Below, piece by piece: positions 1-5,770 of a stretch of 5,770 nt of DNA (positions within the stretch are counted from its first letter, which is position 1; each line of letters opens with the position of its first letter). A program made the translations under genes and the position numbers. Origin of the DNA: Polynucleobacter sp. (GTDB taxonomy: Bacteria > Pseudomonadota > Gammaproteobacteria > Burkholderiales > Burkholderiaceae). Location: positions 1-5,770 of the forward strand of contig JALRCP010000146.1 of the NCBI GenBank assembly GCA_023257325.1, written 5' to 3'. The notes under the pieces are model-generated. The model was not told the origin of the DNA. It was given only the letters and a program-made list of their open reading frames with translations, and made no database searches.

Positions 1-51
1 GTGATAACAAGCTTCACGGGTTTTGTGGGAGGTCTCAGGCTGTGTATTCAT
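1..51 (-). CDS. Partial CDS, N-terminus only; possible FixI/CcoI-type metal P-type ATPase
   Basis: Only the first 17 codons are in the window, reading MNTQPETSHKTREACYH from an ATG at 49-51, and the frame is open to the left edge. An AGG at 57-59 lies 5 nt upstream of the ATG as a possible weak ribosome binding site. The gene starts 27 nt after the stop of the iron-binding protein on the same strand, so the two may be co-transcribed. The residues ACYH right at the edge recall the Cys-(Tyr/Phe)-His-Cys-Gly motif that opens the N-terminal metal-binding domain of FixI/CcoI-type heavy-metal P-type ATPases. The next two residues, which would decide this, lie outside the window. It is an inference from four residues. 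That a gene starts here is more likely than not; its identity is a guess. Confidence 0.45.
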   Translation of the reverse strand, partial: MNTQPETSHKTREACYH

Positions 52-63
52 CTCAGCCTGAGA
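33..63 (-). promoter_or_regulatory. Inverted repeat around the start codon of the left-edge gene
   Basis: A perfect 10-bp inverted repeat (33-42 and 54-63, arm TCTCAGGCTG) flanks an 11-nt loop. Read as minus-strand mRNA, the 5' arm contains the AGG that would serve as ribosome binding site, and the loop contains the ATG at 49-51. A second, mutually exclusive hairpin, ATCTCA-3 nt-TGAGAT, occupies 50-64. On the minus strand no T-run follows, so it is a poor intrinsic terminator for the upstream iron gene. On the plus strand a T-rich stretch (72-80) follows after a gap of 8 nt, so a weak terminator for a plus-strand gene to the left is an alternative. The structure is seen directly; its role is inferred. 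Confidence 0.45.
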
Positions 64-78
64 TTCTAGGCTTTCTTT

Positions 79-1128
79 TTACTTATAGGAAACTCTATCC
101 AATATTTTTTGCGCATAAATTTGATTTTTACCAATTGAGGCGATAGAAATATTTTCTTGCTTAAAGTTTCCAAGCTTATTTAAGGCATCGTTGGTAGTTT
201 TCACAGACTTCACAATGGGCCATTCGTTATTACCGTCGGCAAAGTATTTTTGAGCTGTATCGCTGGCCAAGTACTCCAGAAATTTAATCGCAGCCGCTTT
301 ATTCGGTGCATAGGATGCAACTGCACCACCTGCAATATTCATGTGAGTTCCTGAGCTTGCTTGGTTTGGCCAAATCATCCCTACCTTGGCAACGATTTCT
401 TGATCTGCTGCTTTGTTCGATCTCATCAAGCGGGCCAGATAATAAGAGTTAGTCAATGCCACGCCACACTCGCCCGAAGCAACCCCTTTGATTTGATCCG
501 TATCTCCCCCTTTAGGGGCTCTGGCCATATTAGCTACCATGCCTTTGGCCCAAGCTTCCGTTTTGGCTTCCCCCTGACGTTCAACCATCGCCCCAATTAA
601 AGACAACATATAGGGGTGTGAACCAGAACGTGTGCAAACCTTCCCTTTATTGATGGGGTCCGCCAATTTTTCATACGTGTCGATATTTTTGGGATCCATG
701 GTAGCTTTGTTGTAAACAATCACACGCGCTCTAGTTGAAAATCCAAACCATTGACTCCCCTTACCAACATCATTGGATCGAAAATTCTTAGGAATACGGG
801 TCTCTAATACTTTGGATTGAATGGGCTGAAAAAAGCCTTCAATTTCAGCGCGCCACAGTCTTGCAGCGTCCACCAAGAGAATCACATCAGCTGGACTATT
901 TTTTCCCTCACTGCGCAAACGCTCCAACAACGCATTGTCATCTGCTTCAATGCGGTTGATTTTGATGCCTGTTTGCTTGGTAAATTCTGCATACAAGGCC
1001 TCATCAGTCTGATAATGACGAGCTGAATACAAGTTCAAAGTCTGAGAAGACTGAGATAATGCTGGTATTGCAGTGGTCATACCGATGACTGAGGTCAAAG
1101 CCAAAAAAGATTTTTTTGTAGACAACAT
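79..1128 (-). CDS. Periplasmic Fe(3+)-binding protein of an ABC transporter (FutA/IdiA/FbpA type)
   Basis: A 349-residue substrate-binding protein that would bind ferric iron in the periplasm and deliver it to an inner-membrane ABC permease. The N-terminus is a classic Sec signal peptide: KK at 5-6, a hydrophobic core at about 8-22, and a likely cleavage after Ala-Leu-Ser at 23-25. The mature protein opens with LNLYSARHYQTD, the FutA/IdiA-like start that supplies the first iron-ligand tyrosine (Tyr39 of the precursor). The other expected ligands are Tyr173 (in RSGSHPY) and the adjacent pair Tyr229-Tyr230 (in NSYYLARL). The spacing of all four agrees with FutA1-type four-tyrosine sites known from the family. 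The length is typical. The ATG at 1126-1128 is chosen because it gives a clean signal peptide and has GGAG 11 nt upstream; the frame is open further upstream but adds implausible sequence. No permease or ATPase partner is visible next to it. A Fur-box-like site about 90 bp upstream suggests iron repression. Family assignment is firm; the substrate is inferred from the tyrosines. Confidence 0.93.
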   Translation of the reverse strand: MLSTKKSFLALTSVIGMTTAIPALSQSSQTLNLYSARHYQTDEALYAEFTKQTGIKINRIEADDNALLERLRSEGKNSPADVILLVDAARLWRAEIEGFFQPIQSKVLETRIPKNFRSNDVGKGSQWFGFSTRARVIVYNKATMDPKNIDTYEKLADPINKGKVCTRSGSHPYMLSLIGAMVERQGEAKTEAWAKGMVANMARAPKGGDTDQIKGVASGECGVALTNSYYLARLMRSNKAADQEIVAKVGMIWPNQASSGTHMNIAGGAVASYAPNKAAAIKFLEYLASDTAQKYFADGNNEWPIVKSVKTTNDALNKLGNFKQENISIASIGKNQIYAQKILDRVSYK

Positions 1129-2106
1129 ATGAATAACAACTCCGATCAAGATAAAAAATTGGGTCAATTGGATAGCAAACTGAATACCAAACCAAGTTGC
1201 CAATTAAACACAATTGAGAATAATTATCATCTAGATTACCACACTTCTCGCAGAAGTTTTTTGACCCTAGTCAGTTTGGGTGCTTTTGGTGTGGCCAGTT
1301 TAAGTTCTTGCTCGCTGTTTTCTGGCAAGAAGCCCGTGATTGGCTTAGCACTTGGGGGTGGTGCCGCTCGTGGTTTCGCACACATTGGCGTGATCAAAGC
1401 TTTAGAAGCTCAAAATATATATCCTGATTTAGTAGTGGGCACCAGTGCTGGCAGCGTGATTGCTGCACTATATGCCTCGGGTTACAAAGCCAATGATTTA
1501 CAAAAAATCGCACTTTCCTTGGACGAAGCTGCAATTACTGACTGGGCCCTCCCTTTTTCAGGACGTTTTGGCGGAATGATTAAAGGTGATGCTTTGCAAA
1601 GTATGGTGAATCGATTGGTCAAAAATCAAACCATTGAAAATATGAAACTGCCACTGGGAATTGTGGGGACCGATTTACAAACTGGAGCAGGTGTTTTATT
1701 TAGACGTGGTGACACAGGACAAGCGGTGCGTGCATCATGCAGTATTCCAGGTATTTTTCAGCCAACTCTAATCGGTGGCCGTGAGTATGTGGACGGTGGC
1801 TTGGTGGCACCGGTACCGGTGCAATACGCCAAACAAATGGGCGCTGATTTTGTGATTGCCGTCAATATCTCAACAGAACCAAGTACTCAAGATAGCAGCG
1901 GAACTTTGGGCGTGCTCTTGCAAACCACCTCAATCATGAGTCAACGCATCAACGCCTTTGAACTTGAAAAAGCGCAAGTGGTCATCCGTCCAGAACTCAA
2001 TAGCATGCGGGGCACCGACTTCAAATCCAGAAATGCAGCTATTTTGGCGGGCGAAGAAGCAGCCACCCAACAGATGGGAACACTAAAATCACTGCTAAGA
2101 ATTTAG
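1129..2106 (+). CDS. Patatin-like phospholipase (RssA/NTE-like), Tat-type lipoprotein
   Basis: A 325-residue serine lipid acyl hydrolase of the bacterial patatin family. These enzymes hydrolyse acyl esters of lipids using a Ser-Asp dyad. Visible motifs are the glycine-rich oxyanion loop GGGAARG (76-82), the nucleophile elbow GTSAG with Ser106, and the DGG motif with catalytic Asp222. The catalytic domain starts at about residue 69 and runs nearly to the end, so it is a single-domain member of usual size. The N-terminus carries SRRSFL (40-45), a twin-arginine motif, then a hydrophobic stretch ending in the lipobox Leu-Ser-Ser-Cys with Cys61. This predicts Tat export and lipid anchoring; Ser62 at position +2 would fit sorting to the outer membrane under the enteric Lol rule. 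The start is uncertain: the ATG at 1129 directly abuts the divergent gene's ATG, has no clear ribosome binding site, and gives an unusually long 40-residue polar region before the arginines. In-frame TTG codons at 1159 and 1168 are alternatives. The physiological lipid substrate is unknown. Confidence 0.92.
   Translation: MNNNSDQDKKLGQLDSKLNTKPSCQLNTIENNYHLDYHTSRRSFLTLVSLGAFGVASLSSCSLFSGKKPVIGLALGGGAARGFAHIGVIKALEAQNIYPDLVVGTSAGSVIAALYASGYKANDLQKIALSLDEAAITDWALPFSGRFGGMIKGDALQSMVNRLVKNQTIENMKLPLGIVGTDLQTGAGVLFRRGDTGQAVRASCSIPGIFQPTLIGGREYVDGGLVAPVPVQYAKQMGADFVIAVNISTEPSTQDSSGTLGVLLQTTSIMSQRINAFELEKAQVVIRPELNSMRGTDFKSRNAAILAGEEAATQQMGTLKSLLRI
1140..1143 (-). promoter_or_regulatory. Ribosome binding site of the iron-binding protein gene
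   Basis: GGAG on the minus strand lies 11 nt before the ATG at 1126-1128. The spacing is a little long, but no other purine-rich site is near, and it supports this start over the upstream-extended frame. It lies inside the 5' coding region of the divergent patatin gene. Confidence 0.5.
1215..1229. promoter_or_regulatory. Fur-box-like operator
   Basis: The 15-bp palindrome TGAGAATAATTATCA matches the 7-1-7 Fur consensus TGATAATnATTATCA at 13 of 14 defined positions; the only mismatch is the fourth base. It lies 86 bp upstream of the start codon of the ferric-iron-binding protein gene, where an iron-responsive promoter is expected. It also lies within codons 29-34 of the divergent patatin gene as annotated. 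I could not find a convincing -35/-10 pair on the minus strand around it, so the exact promoter is unplaced. Fur binding is inferred from the match and from the iron-related neighbour. Confidence 0.7.
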
Positions 2107-2120
2107 AGCTTTGAAAAGCT
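2107..2120. terminator. Weak hairpin between convergent genes
   Basis: AGCTTT-GA-AAAGCT forms a short inverted repeat in the 13-bp gap between the patatin and NlpC/P60 stop codons, overlapping the latter by one base. It sits where a bidirectional terminator would be expected. However, the stem is only 5-6 bp, mostly AT, and there is no T-run on either strand, so termination here may be weak or occur elsewhere. Confidence 0.25.
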
Positions 2121-2737
2121 TAAAGACGGCCTGTTTTATCTAAGCGATCTTGAAAGTCAATCAGCAACTGTTGACGCTGTTCTTCGGTCATGACATCAAA
2201 ACCTTGAACTGAGTCCAAACGACGTGCGCCGTTGTAGCGCTTATCCCAATAAGTCTTAGTCATATCATCCACACGAATCGACTTACCTCTGGAGGGTGCG
2301 TGAATAAATTTGTTGTCACCCACATAGATACCTACGTGAGAAAACGCATGACGCATGGTGTTAAAAAATACCAAATCACCTGGGCGAAGCTCTTCTTTAG
2401 TGATCTCTAAGCCCACTTTGCTCATTTGTGCTGATTTACGAGGCAATAAGAAACCGAAGGTGTCATTAAATACATAACGAACAAAACCACTGCAATCCAA
2501 ACCACTTTGTGGTGTATTACCACCCCAGCGATAACGCACGCCGATCAACTGCATGGCGTTATTGATCAAGGACTCTGTTTTATCAACAACCACTGATGTC
2601 GCCGAACTCAAAGTAGCGCTTGAAAATAACTTAGGGGTTGTTTCAGTTTCAGGAATAGATTGGGCAGCCACCGTCCCCATTTGGAGCGCTGACGCCAATA
2701 CAACCCATGCAAGAAGCTGACGTTGAATTTTTGACAT
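2120..2737 (-). CDS. Secreted NlpC/P60 (C40) peptidoglycan endopeptidase
   Basis: A 205-residue cysteine peptidase of the C40 family, whose members cut peptide stems of peptidoglycan, typically the D-Glu-(meso)DAP bond. An N-terminal signal peptide (about 1-25, hydrophobic core LLAWVVLASAL, likely cleavage after VAA) sends it to the periplasm. After a Ser/Thr-rich linker, the NlpC/P60 domain spans about 56-172. It starts with the expected GVRYRWGG, and the catalytic triad is complete: Cys82 in LDCSGFV, His134 in SHVGIYVG and His146 in FIHAPS. A charged, probably helical tail of about 30 residues follows. No lipobox or SH3 domain is present, so it resembles a stand-alone Spr/MepS-like hydrolase but is not lipidated. 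The ATG at 2735-2737 gives the signal peptide but has no Shine-Dalgarno sequence, and a promoter -10 box lies just 8 nt upstream. The gene follows yejF on the same strand after 45 bp but has its own apparent promoter. Confidence 0.93.
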   Translation of the reverse strand: MSKIQRQLLAWVVLASALQMGTVAAQSIPETETTPKLFSSATLSSATSVVVDKTESLINNAMQLIGVRYRWGGNTPQSGLDCSGFVRYVFNDTFGFLLPRKSAQMSKVGLEITKEELRPGDLVFFNTMRHAFSHVGIYVGDNKFIHAPSRGKSIRVDDMTKTYWDKRYNGARRLDSVQGFDVMTEEQRQQLLIDFQDRLDKTGRL

Positions 2738-2745
2738 GAAAGTAG

Positions 2746-2774
2746 ATTATAACCTGAACCAAAGCTTACAACAA
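2746..2774 (-). promoter_or_regulatory. Sigma-70-type promoter of the NlpC/P60 gene
   Basis: On the minus strand, a -35-like TTGTTG (2769-2774) and a perfect -10 TATAAT (2746-2751) are separated by exactly 17 bp. Transcription would be expected to start about 7 bp further on, near 2739, only a couple of bases before the ATG at 2737. The -10 is strong; the -35 matches only the TTG half. It lies wholly in the gap between yejF and this gene. Confidence 0.6.
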
Positions 2775-2782
2775 GGCGTCCA

Positions 2783-4399
2783 TTACAGCGCTTGATGATT
2801 GATTTGTTTACCTTTTTTCAAAGTTATGACGCGATGCGACATGGCATGAATGACATCCAAATCATGACTGATGAGTAAATAAGCCATGTTGTATTTGTGC
2901 TGTAAATCGGATAACAAAGCCAAAATTTGCTTTTGAATCGTTACATCTAAAGCCGATGTGGGTTCATCCAAAACCAAAATTTGAGGTTTTAAGATCAGCG
3001 CCCTGGCAATCGCAATTCTTTGCCGCTGACCGCCAGAAAACTCATGCGGATACCTTGAGTAAGCTGTGCGATCCAAACCCACCTCTTTGAGAACTTCAAT
3101 GACTCGAGCCTTTCTGGTCTCTTCAGATAAATCTGCTTGATGCAAGGCCAAGCCTTCGCCCACTATGTTGCCAACCGTCATGCGCGGTGACAAAGAACCA
3201 AACGGATCTTGAAAGATTACTTGAAATGAAGCTCTGACATGACGGCGCTGCATTGGCGATAAATTGAACCAATCCTGTCCCAAGACTTCAACTTGACCAG
3301 ATACCCGCGCACCCGTTTGCGTCAGCAAATCCAACAAGGCCATCGCCAAGGTTGACTTACCTGAACCCGACTCTCCAATTACGCCCAAGGTTTCACCTTG
3401 GCGCAACTCCAAACTAACCCCTTTCACAACCGAGGTATGATTTTTTTTCCATAAATCTGAAAAATGCAATCCTTTGAGAAACTGCTTGAAGCTTTGACCC
3501 CAACCTGTCCCAACTTGCGGATAAGACACATGGATCTCTTCAGCCTTTAATAAGACAGGGGCAATGGGCACCAAAGGTAAAACATTTCTGATGGGCTGAC
3601 TGTTGACCAAACTATCGGTATAGGGATGTTCAGGATGTGTAAAAGTGTCTTCCGTTGGACGACACTCCAATAAACGCCCTTGATACATCACTGCCACACG
3701 AGAAGCAAAATGCCGCACCATATTCAAATCATGAGTGATCAAAATAATCGCCATGCCACCATGACTCTTGGCATCTTCTTGCAACTCTTTTAAAAGATCC
3801 AAAATTTGCAAACGCAAACTCGGATCTAATGCAGTGGTCGGTTCATCTGCAATTAAGAGTTTCGGTTTACATGCCAAAGCCATGGCAATCATGGCTCGCT
3901 GACGTTGACCACCCGACAATTGATGAGGGTAATAAGAGAACCGTTCGGCTGCTTGAGGAATGCCGGTCTTTTCTAAAAGTTCAATCGCACGCTCTTGGCA
4001 TGCAGTATGAGTCCAGGTAGGCTCATGACATTGGACCGCCTCTACAATTTGATTACCCACTGTATAAAGTGGGTTCAATGCTGTCATGGGCTCTTGAAAA
4101 ATCATGGCCACATCTTTGCCACGCATTTGCCTTAACTCTTGCGCAGATAGTTCTAATAAATTTTTTCGGGTATTACCCATGTGCGCATGAATCGCTCCCT
4201 TGACCTTGGCGCCTTCAGGCAACAGACCCATGATGGCCAAACCCGTCATGGTCTTACCAGATCCCGACTCCCCAACAATCGCCAAGCGCTCACCTGTACT
4301 GAGTTGTAAGTTGAAACCATCGACCACAGTTTTACGACCCAACTGAATCGTCAACTCTTGAATATCTAATAGCGCTTGCGTGGATGACATCATGTTCAT
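2783..4399 (-). CDS. yejF: YejF-type fused double ATPase of a peptide ABC importer
   Basis: A 538-residue protein with two complete ABC ATPase domains in one chain, the arrangement of YejF (E. coli YejF is of similar length). It hydrolyses ATP on the cytoplasmic side to drive import through YejB-YejE. Domain 1 has Walker A GESGSGKT (43-50), Q-loop Gln102, signature LSGGQ (161-165), Walker B ending Asp185-Glu186 and switch His223. It then has the HPYTDSLV segment typical of oligopeptide/dipeptide ATPases (257-264). A linker of about 50 residues leads to domain 2: Walker A GESGSGKS (342-349), Gln397, signature FSGGQ (454-458), Walker B with Asp478-Glu479 and His512. Domain 2 ends shortly after, without the oligopeptide C-terminal segment. 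All catalytic residues are present in both halves, so both sites should be active. The start overlaps the yejE stop by 4 bp (ATGA), with GGGAG 10 nt upstream at 4410-4414. ATGs at 4391-4393 and 4388-4390 are possible alternatives two or three codons later. Confidence 0.95.
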   Translation of the reverse strand: MNMMSSTQALLDIQELTIQLGRKTVVDGFNLQLSTGERLAIVGESGSGKTMTGLAIMGLLPEGAKVKGAIHAHMGNTRKNLLELSAQELRQMRGKDVAMIFQEPMTALNPLYTVGNQIVEAVQCHEPTWTHTACQERAIELLEKTGIPQAAERFSYYPHQLSGGQRQRAMIAMALACKPKLLIADEPTTALDPSLRLQILDLLKELQEDAKSHGGMAIILITHDLNMVRHFASRVAVMYQGRLLECRPTEDTFTHPEHPYTDSLVNSQPIRNVLPLVPIAPVLLKAEEIHVSYPQVGTGWGQSFKQFLKGLHFSDLWKKNHTSVVKGVSLELRQGETLGVIGESGSGKSTLAMALLDLLTQTGARVSGQVEVLGQDWFNLSPMQRRHVRASFQVIFQDPFGSLSPRMTVGNIVGEGLALHQADLSEETRKARVIEVLKEVGLDRTAYSRYPHEFSGGQRQRIAIARALILKPQILVLDEPTSALDVTIQKQILALLSDLQHKYNMAYLLISHDLDVIHAMSHRVITLKKGKQINHQAL

Positions 4400-5451
4400 G
4401 AGCCTGTCACTCCCGACTTCGCACGTCGCGTATCAAACGCATCCCGCAAAGCGTCTCCCATGAAGGTCAATAGCATCAAAGTACCCGCCAATACCAAGAA
4501 AGTGGACAAGGAAATCCACCAAGCGTCTAAATTGGCCTTACCTTGCGCCAATAATTCACCCAAACTGGCCTGATCAGCTGGCACACCCAAGCCCAAGAAG
4601 TCCAAACTGGTTAAGGCCAAAATCGCACCACTCATTCTGAAGGGTAAAAAAGTAATGACTGGTGTCAAGCTATTGGGAAGAATATGTCGCCACATGATTT
4701 GTTGGCTTGACAAGCCAAGAGCTTGGGCGGCTCTCACATATTCCAAAGATCGATTCTTGAGAAACTCAGCCCGAACATAATCCGACAAGCCCATCCAACC
4801 AAAAAGCGATAACAAGATGATGAGCAATCCCACACTGGGAGCAAAGATTGAGGCAAAAATAATCAATAAATACAACTCAGGCATTGAACTCCAAATTTCA
4901 ATGATGCGTTGCGAAACCAAGTCTACTTTGCCTCCAAAGTAGCCCATGATGGCCCCAGTGAACACGCCGATGGCCACACCCAAAACAGTCAAACACAAAC
5001 CAAATAAAACAGAAAGCCTAAATCCGTAGATCAATCTTGCCACCACATCTCTGCCACGATCGTCAGTCCCCAACCAATTATCTTTAGATGGAGAAGCTGG
5101 ATTCGGTTCTTTAGCAAAATAGTTGAGGGTGTCATAGCGATACGTAATGATCGGATAAATCGCCCAATTGCCTGGCTTGCTAAAAGTTTTTTTGATGTCT
5201 GGATCTAAATAATCAGTGGGCGTTGGAAAATCTCCACCAAAAGTAGTCTCTGGATAGTCTTTCACAATCGGTGCGTACAAACTGCCCTCATACTTCACCA
5301 GAATCGGACGATCATTGGCAATGAGTTCGGCCAACAAACTCAAAGCAAATAAAGTGATAAAAATCCACAAACTCCAATAACCCAAACGATTGGATTTAAA
5401 GCGTGACCACTGATCACTTTGACGCATTTGAGCCATCCACCCTTTTCTCAT
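4396..5451 (-). CDS. yejE: YejE-type inner-membrane permease of a peptide ABC importer
   Basis: A 351-residue permease of the DppC/OppC class, of the longer YejE type. After a cytoplasmic N-terminus with basic residues comes membrane segment 1 (about 25-42). A large periplasmic insert of about 90 residues follows, including the acidic/Pro-rich region and the [12 protein letters not shown] motif (125-135) typical of DppC-like subunits. The remaining five or so segments run from about 144 to 330. The cytoplasmic coupling loop that docks on the ATPase is visible as [24 protein letters not shown] (237-260; conserved Ala and Gly). It would pair with YejB to form the channel. Both ends overlap neighbours by 4 bp (ATGA), indicating translational coupling in the order yejB-yejE-yejF. 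The ATG at 5449-5451 has a good AGGAG 7 nt upstream. In E. coli this system imports peptides, including the antibiotic microcin C; the natural substrate here is not known. Confidence 0.95.
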   Translation of the reverse strand: MRKGWMAQMRQSDQWSRFKSNRLGYWSLWIFITLFALSLLAELIANDRPILVKYEGSLYAPIVKDYPETTFGGDFPTPTDYLDPDIKKTFSKPGNWAIYPIITYRYDTLNYFAKEPNPASPSKDNWLGTDDRGRDVVARLIYGFRLSVLFGLCLTVLGVAIGVFTGAIMGYFGGKVDLVSQRIIEIWSSMPELYLLIIFASIFAPSVGLLIILLSLFGWMGLSDYVRAEFLKNRSLEYVRAAQALGLSSQQIMWRHILPNSLTPVITFLPFRMSGAILALTSLDFLGLGVPADQASLGELLAQGKANLDAWWISLSTFLVLAGTLMLLTFMGDALRDAFDTRRAKSGVTGS

Positions 5452-5770
5452 GAGCGAGCTCCTGATTGACTTTCAAACTGAATGCGTGGGTCAACCAACA
5501 CATAAGCAATGTCTGAAATCAGTTTGGTAAATAGTCCAATCAAAGTGAACAAATACAAAGTGCCCAAGACCACGGGATAGTCGCGCTTGATCACGGCCTC
5601 ATATGACAACAGGCCCAAACCGTCTAAAGAAAATAAAGTTTCAATCAACAGAGAGCCTGTGAAAAACGCACCAATGAAAGCCGATGGGAAACCAGTCACC
5701 AAAGGAATCATCGCATTGCGAAATACATGCTTCCACAAGACTTTATCTTCACTCAATCCTTTGGCCCTGG
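5448..5770 (-). CDS. yejB: YejB-type inner-membrane permease, partial (C-terminal part)
   Basis: The last 106 or so codons of a DppB/OppB-class permease; the gene continues past the right edge with no start in the window. It enters reading [19 protein letters not shown], the conserved cytoplasmic coupling loop (ARAKGL...H..RNA.IPL) that contacts the ATPase. Membrane segments follow with the [29 protein letters not shown] stretch typical of this family's last periplasmic part, then a final helix and the DPRIQF end motif conserved in these subunits. An in-frame TTG at 5754-5756 is an internal Leu codon, not a start, because the conserved loop extends upstream of it. The stop overlaps the yejE start by 4 bp. 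Assignment to yejB rather than dppB or oppB rests on the YejE and fused YejF neighbours. Confidence 0.9.
   Translation of the reverse strand, partial: RAKGLSEDKVLWKHVFRNAMIPLVTGFPSAFIGAFFTGSLLIETLFSLDGLGLLSYEAVIKRDYPVVLGTLYLFTLIGLFTKLISDIAYVLVDPRIQFESQSGARS
5459..5463 (-). promoter_or_regulatory. Ribosome binding site of yejE
   Basis: AGGAG on the minus strand, inside the end of yejB, lies 7 nt upstream of the yejE ATG. It supports that start and coupled translation across the ATGA overlap. Confidence 0.7.

Noticed and set aside
454..459. Disrupted second ABC signature (Phe instead of Leu in FSGGQ, residues 454-458 of YejF).
   Set aside because: The positions given are residues. Phe-Ser-Gly-Gly-Gln is the usual form in the second domain of YejF-type ATPases, so it is not a defect.
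361..1026. Short plus-strand open frames (361-600 and 817-1026) opposite the iron-binding protein gene.
   Set aside because: They lie wholly antisense to a well-supported gene, have no recognisable motifs or ribosome binding sites, and their residue composition looks like that of shadow frames.
1034..1060. Plus-strand promoter for the patatin gene using GATAAT at 1055-1060.
   Set aside because: The -10 is good, but the best -35-like hexamer (TTCAAA, 1034-1039) is only 15 bp away and poor, and the site is about 70 bp inside the other gene. AT-rich coding sequence explains it equally well.
1129..1203. N-terminal extension of the iron-binding protein frame by 25 codons, starting from a TTG at 1201-1203.
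   Set aside because: The extension would place a second hydrophobic stretch before a textbook Sec signal peptide starting at the ATG at 1126-1128, which also has GGAG upstream. The region instead looks like the promoter zone with the Fur box.
1004..1213. Minus-strand frame of 69 codons overlapping the iron-binding protein start and the patatin 5' end.
   Set aside because: Out of frame with the clear signal-peptide-bearing gene on the same strand and without any family resemblance.
3829..4020. Plus-strand open frame of 63 codons inside yejF.
   Set aside because: Antisense to the conserved first ATPase domain; no independent evidence for coding.
5754..5756. TTG as the start of a 102-residue permease.
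   Set aside because: The conserved permease coupling loop (RAKGL) reads through this codon from upstream, so the gene is a longer yejB cut by the window edge.

Overview
This 5.77 kb window looks like ordinary chromosome of a Gram-negative bacterium. Four observations support this: a Sec signal peptide, a Tat-type lipoprotein signal, a Yej-type peptide importer and a Fur-box-like site. Moderate-to-low GC, tight spacing and the protein types would fit a betaproteobacterium such as a Polynucleobacter-like Burkholderiaceae. That placement is an impression from gene content, not something the sequence proves. No mobile elements, CRISPR arrays, rRNA or tRNA genes are visible.

Layout, left to right. 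Positions 1-51 (minus) carry the first 17 codons of a gene that leaves the window. Its N-terminus resembles that of FixI/CcoI-type metal P-type ATPases, and its start region lies in a 10-bp-stem hairpin. Upstream of it on the same strand, 79-1128, is a FutA/IdiA/FbpA-type periplasmic ferric-iron-binding protein. Directly head-to-head with it, with no bases between the two start codons, is a Tat/lipoprotein patatin-like phospholipase (1129-2106, plus). A strong Fur-box-like palindrome (1215-1229) lies inside the 5' coding region of the patatin gene and probably controls the iron gene. The patatin gene converges, 13 bp apart, on an NlpC/P60 peptidoglycan endopeptidase (2120-2737, minus). That gene has a good sigma-70-type promoter whose start point would nearly coincide with the ATG, so the mRNA may be leaderless.

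From 2783 to the right edge (minus) is the tail of a yejABEF-type operon, transcribed right to left: yejB (C-terminal part only), yejE and yejF. They are joined by two 4-bp ATGA stop/start overlaps. YejB and YejE would form the inner-membrane channel, and the fused double-ATPase YejF would power it. The binding protein YejA would be expected beyond the right edge. The NlpC/P60 gene lies 45 bp downstream of yejF on the same strand. Since some Yej importers take up peptidoglycan fragments, the two may be linked in wall turnover or recycling; this is a hypothesis. Overall the genes belong to known families. The unusual points are in the regulatory architecture: the overlapping divergent 5' ends with an embedded Fur box, the start-codon hairpin at the left edge, and the possibly leaderless endopeptidase mRNA.
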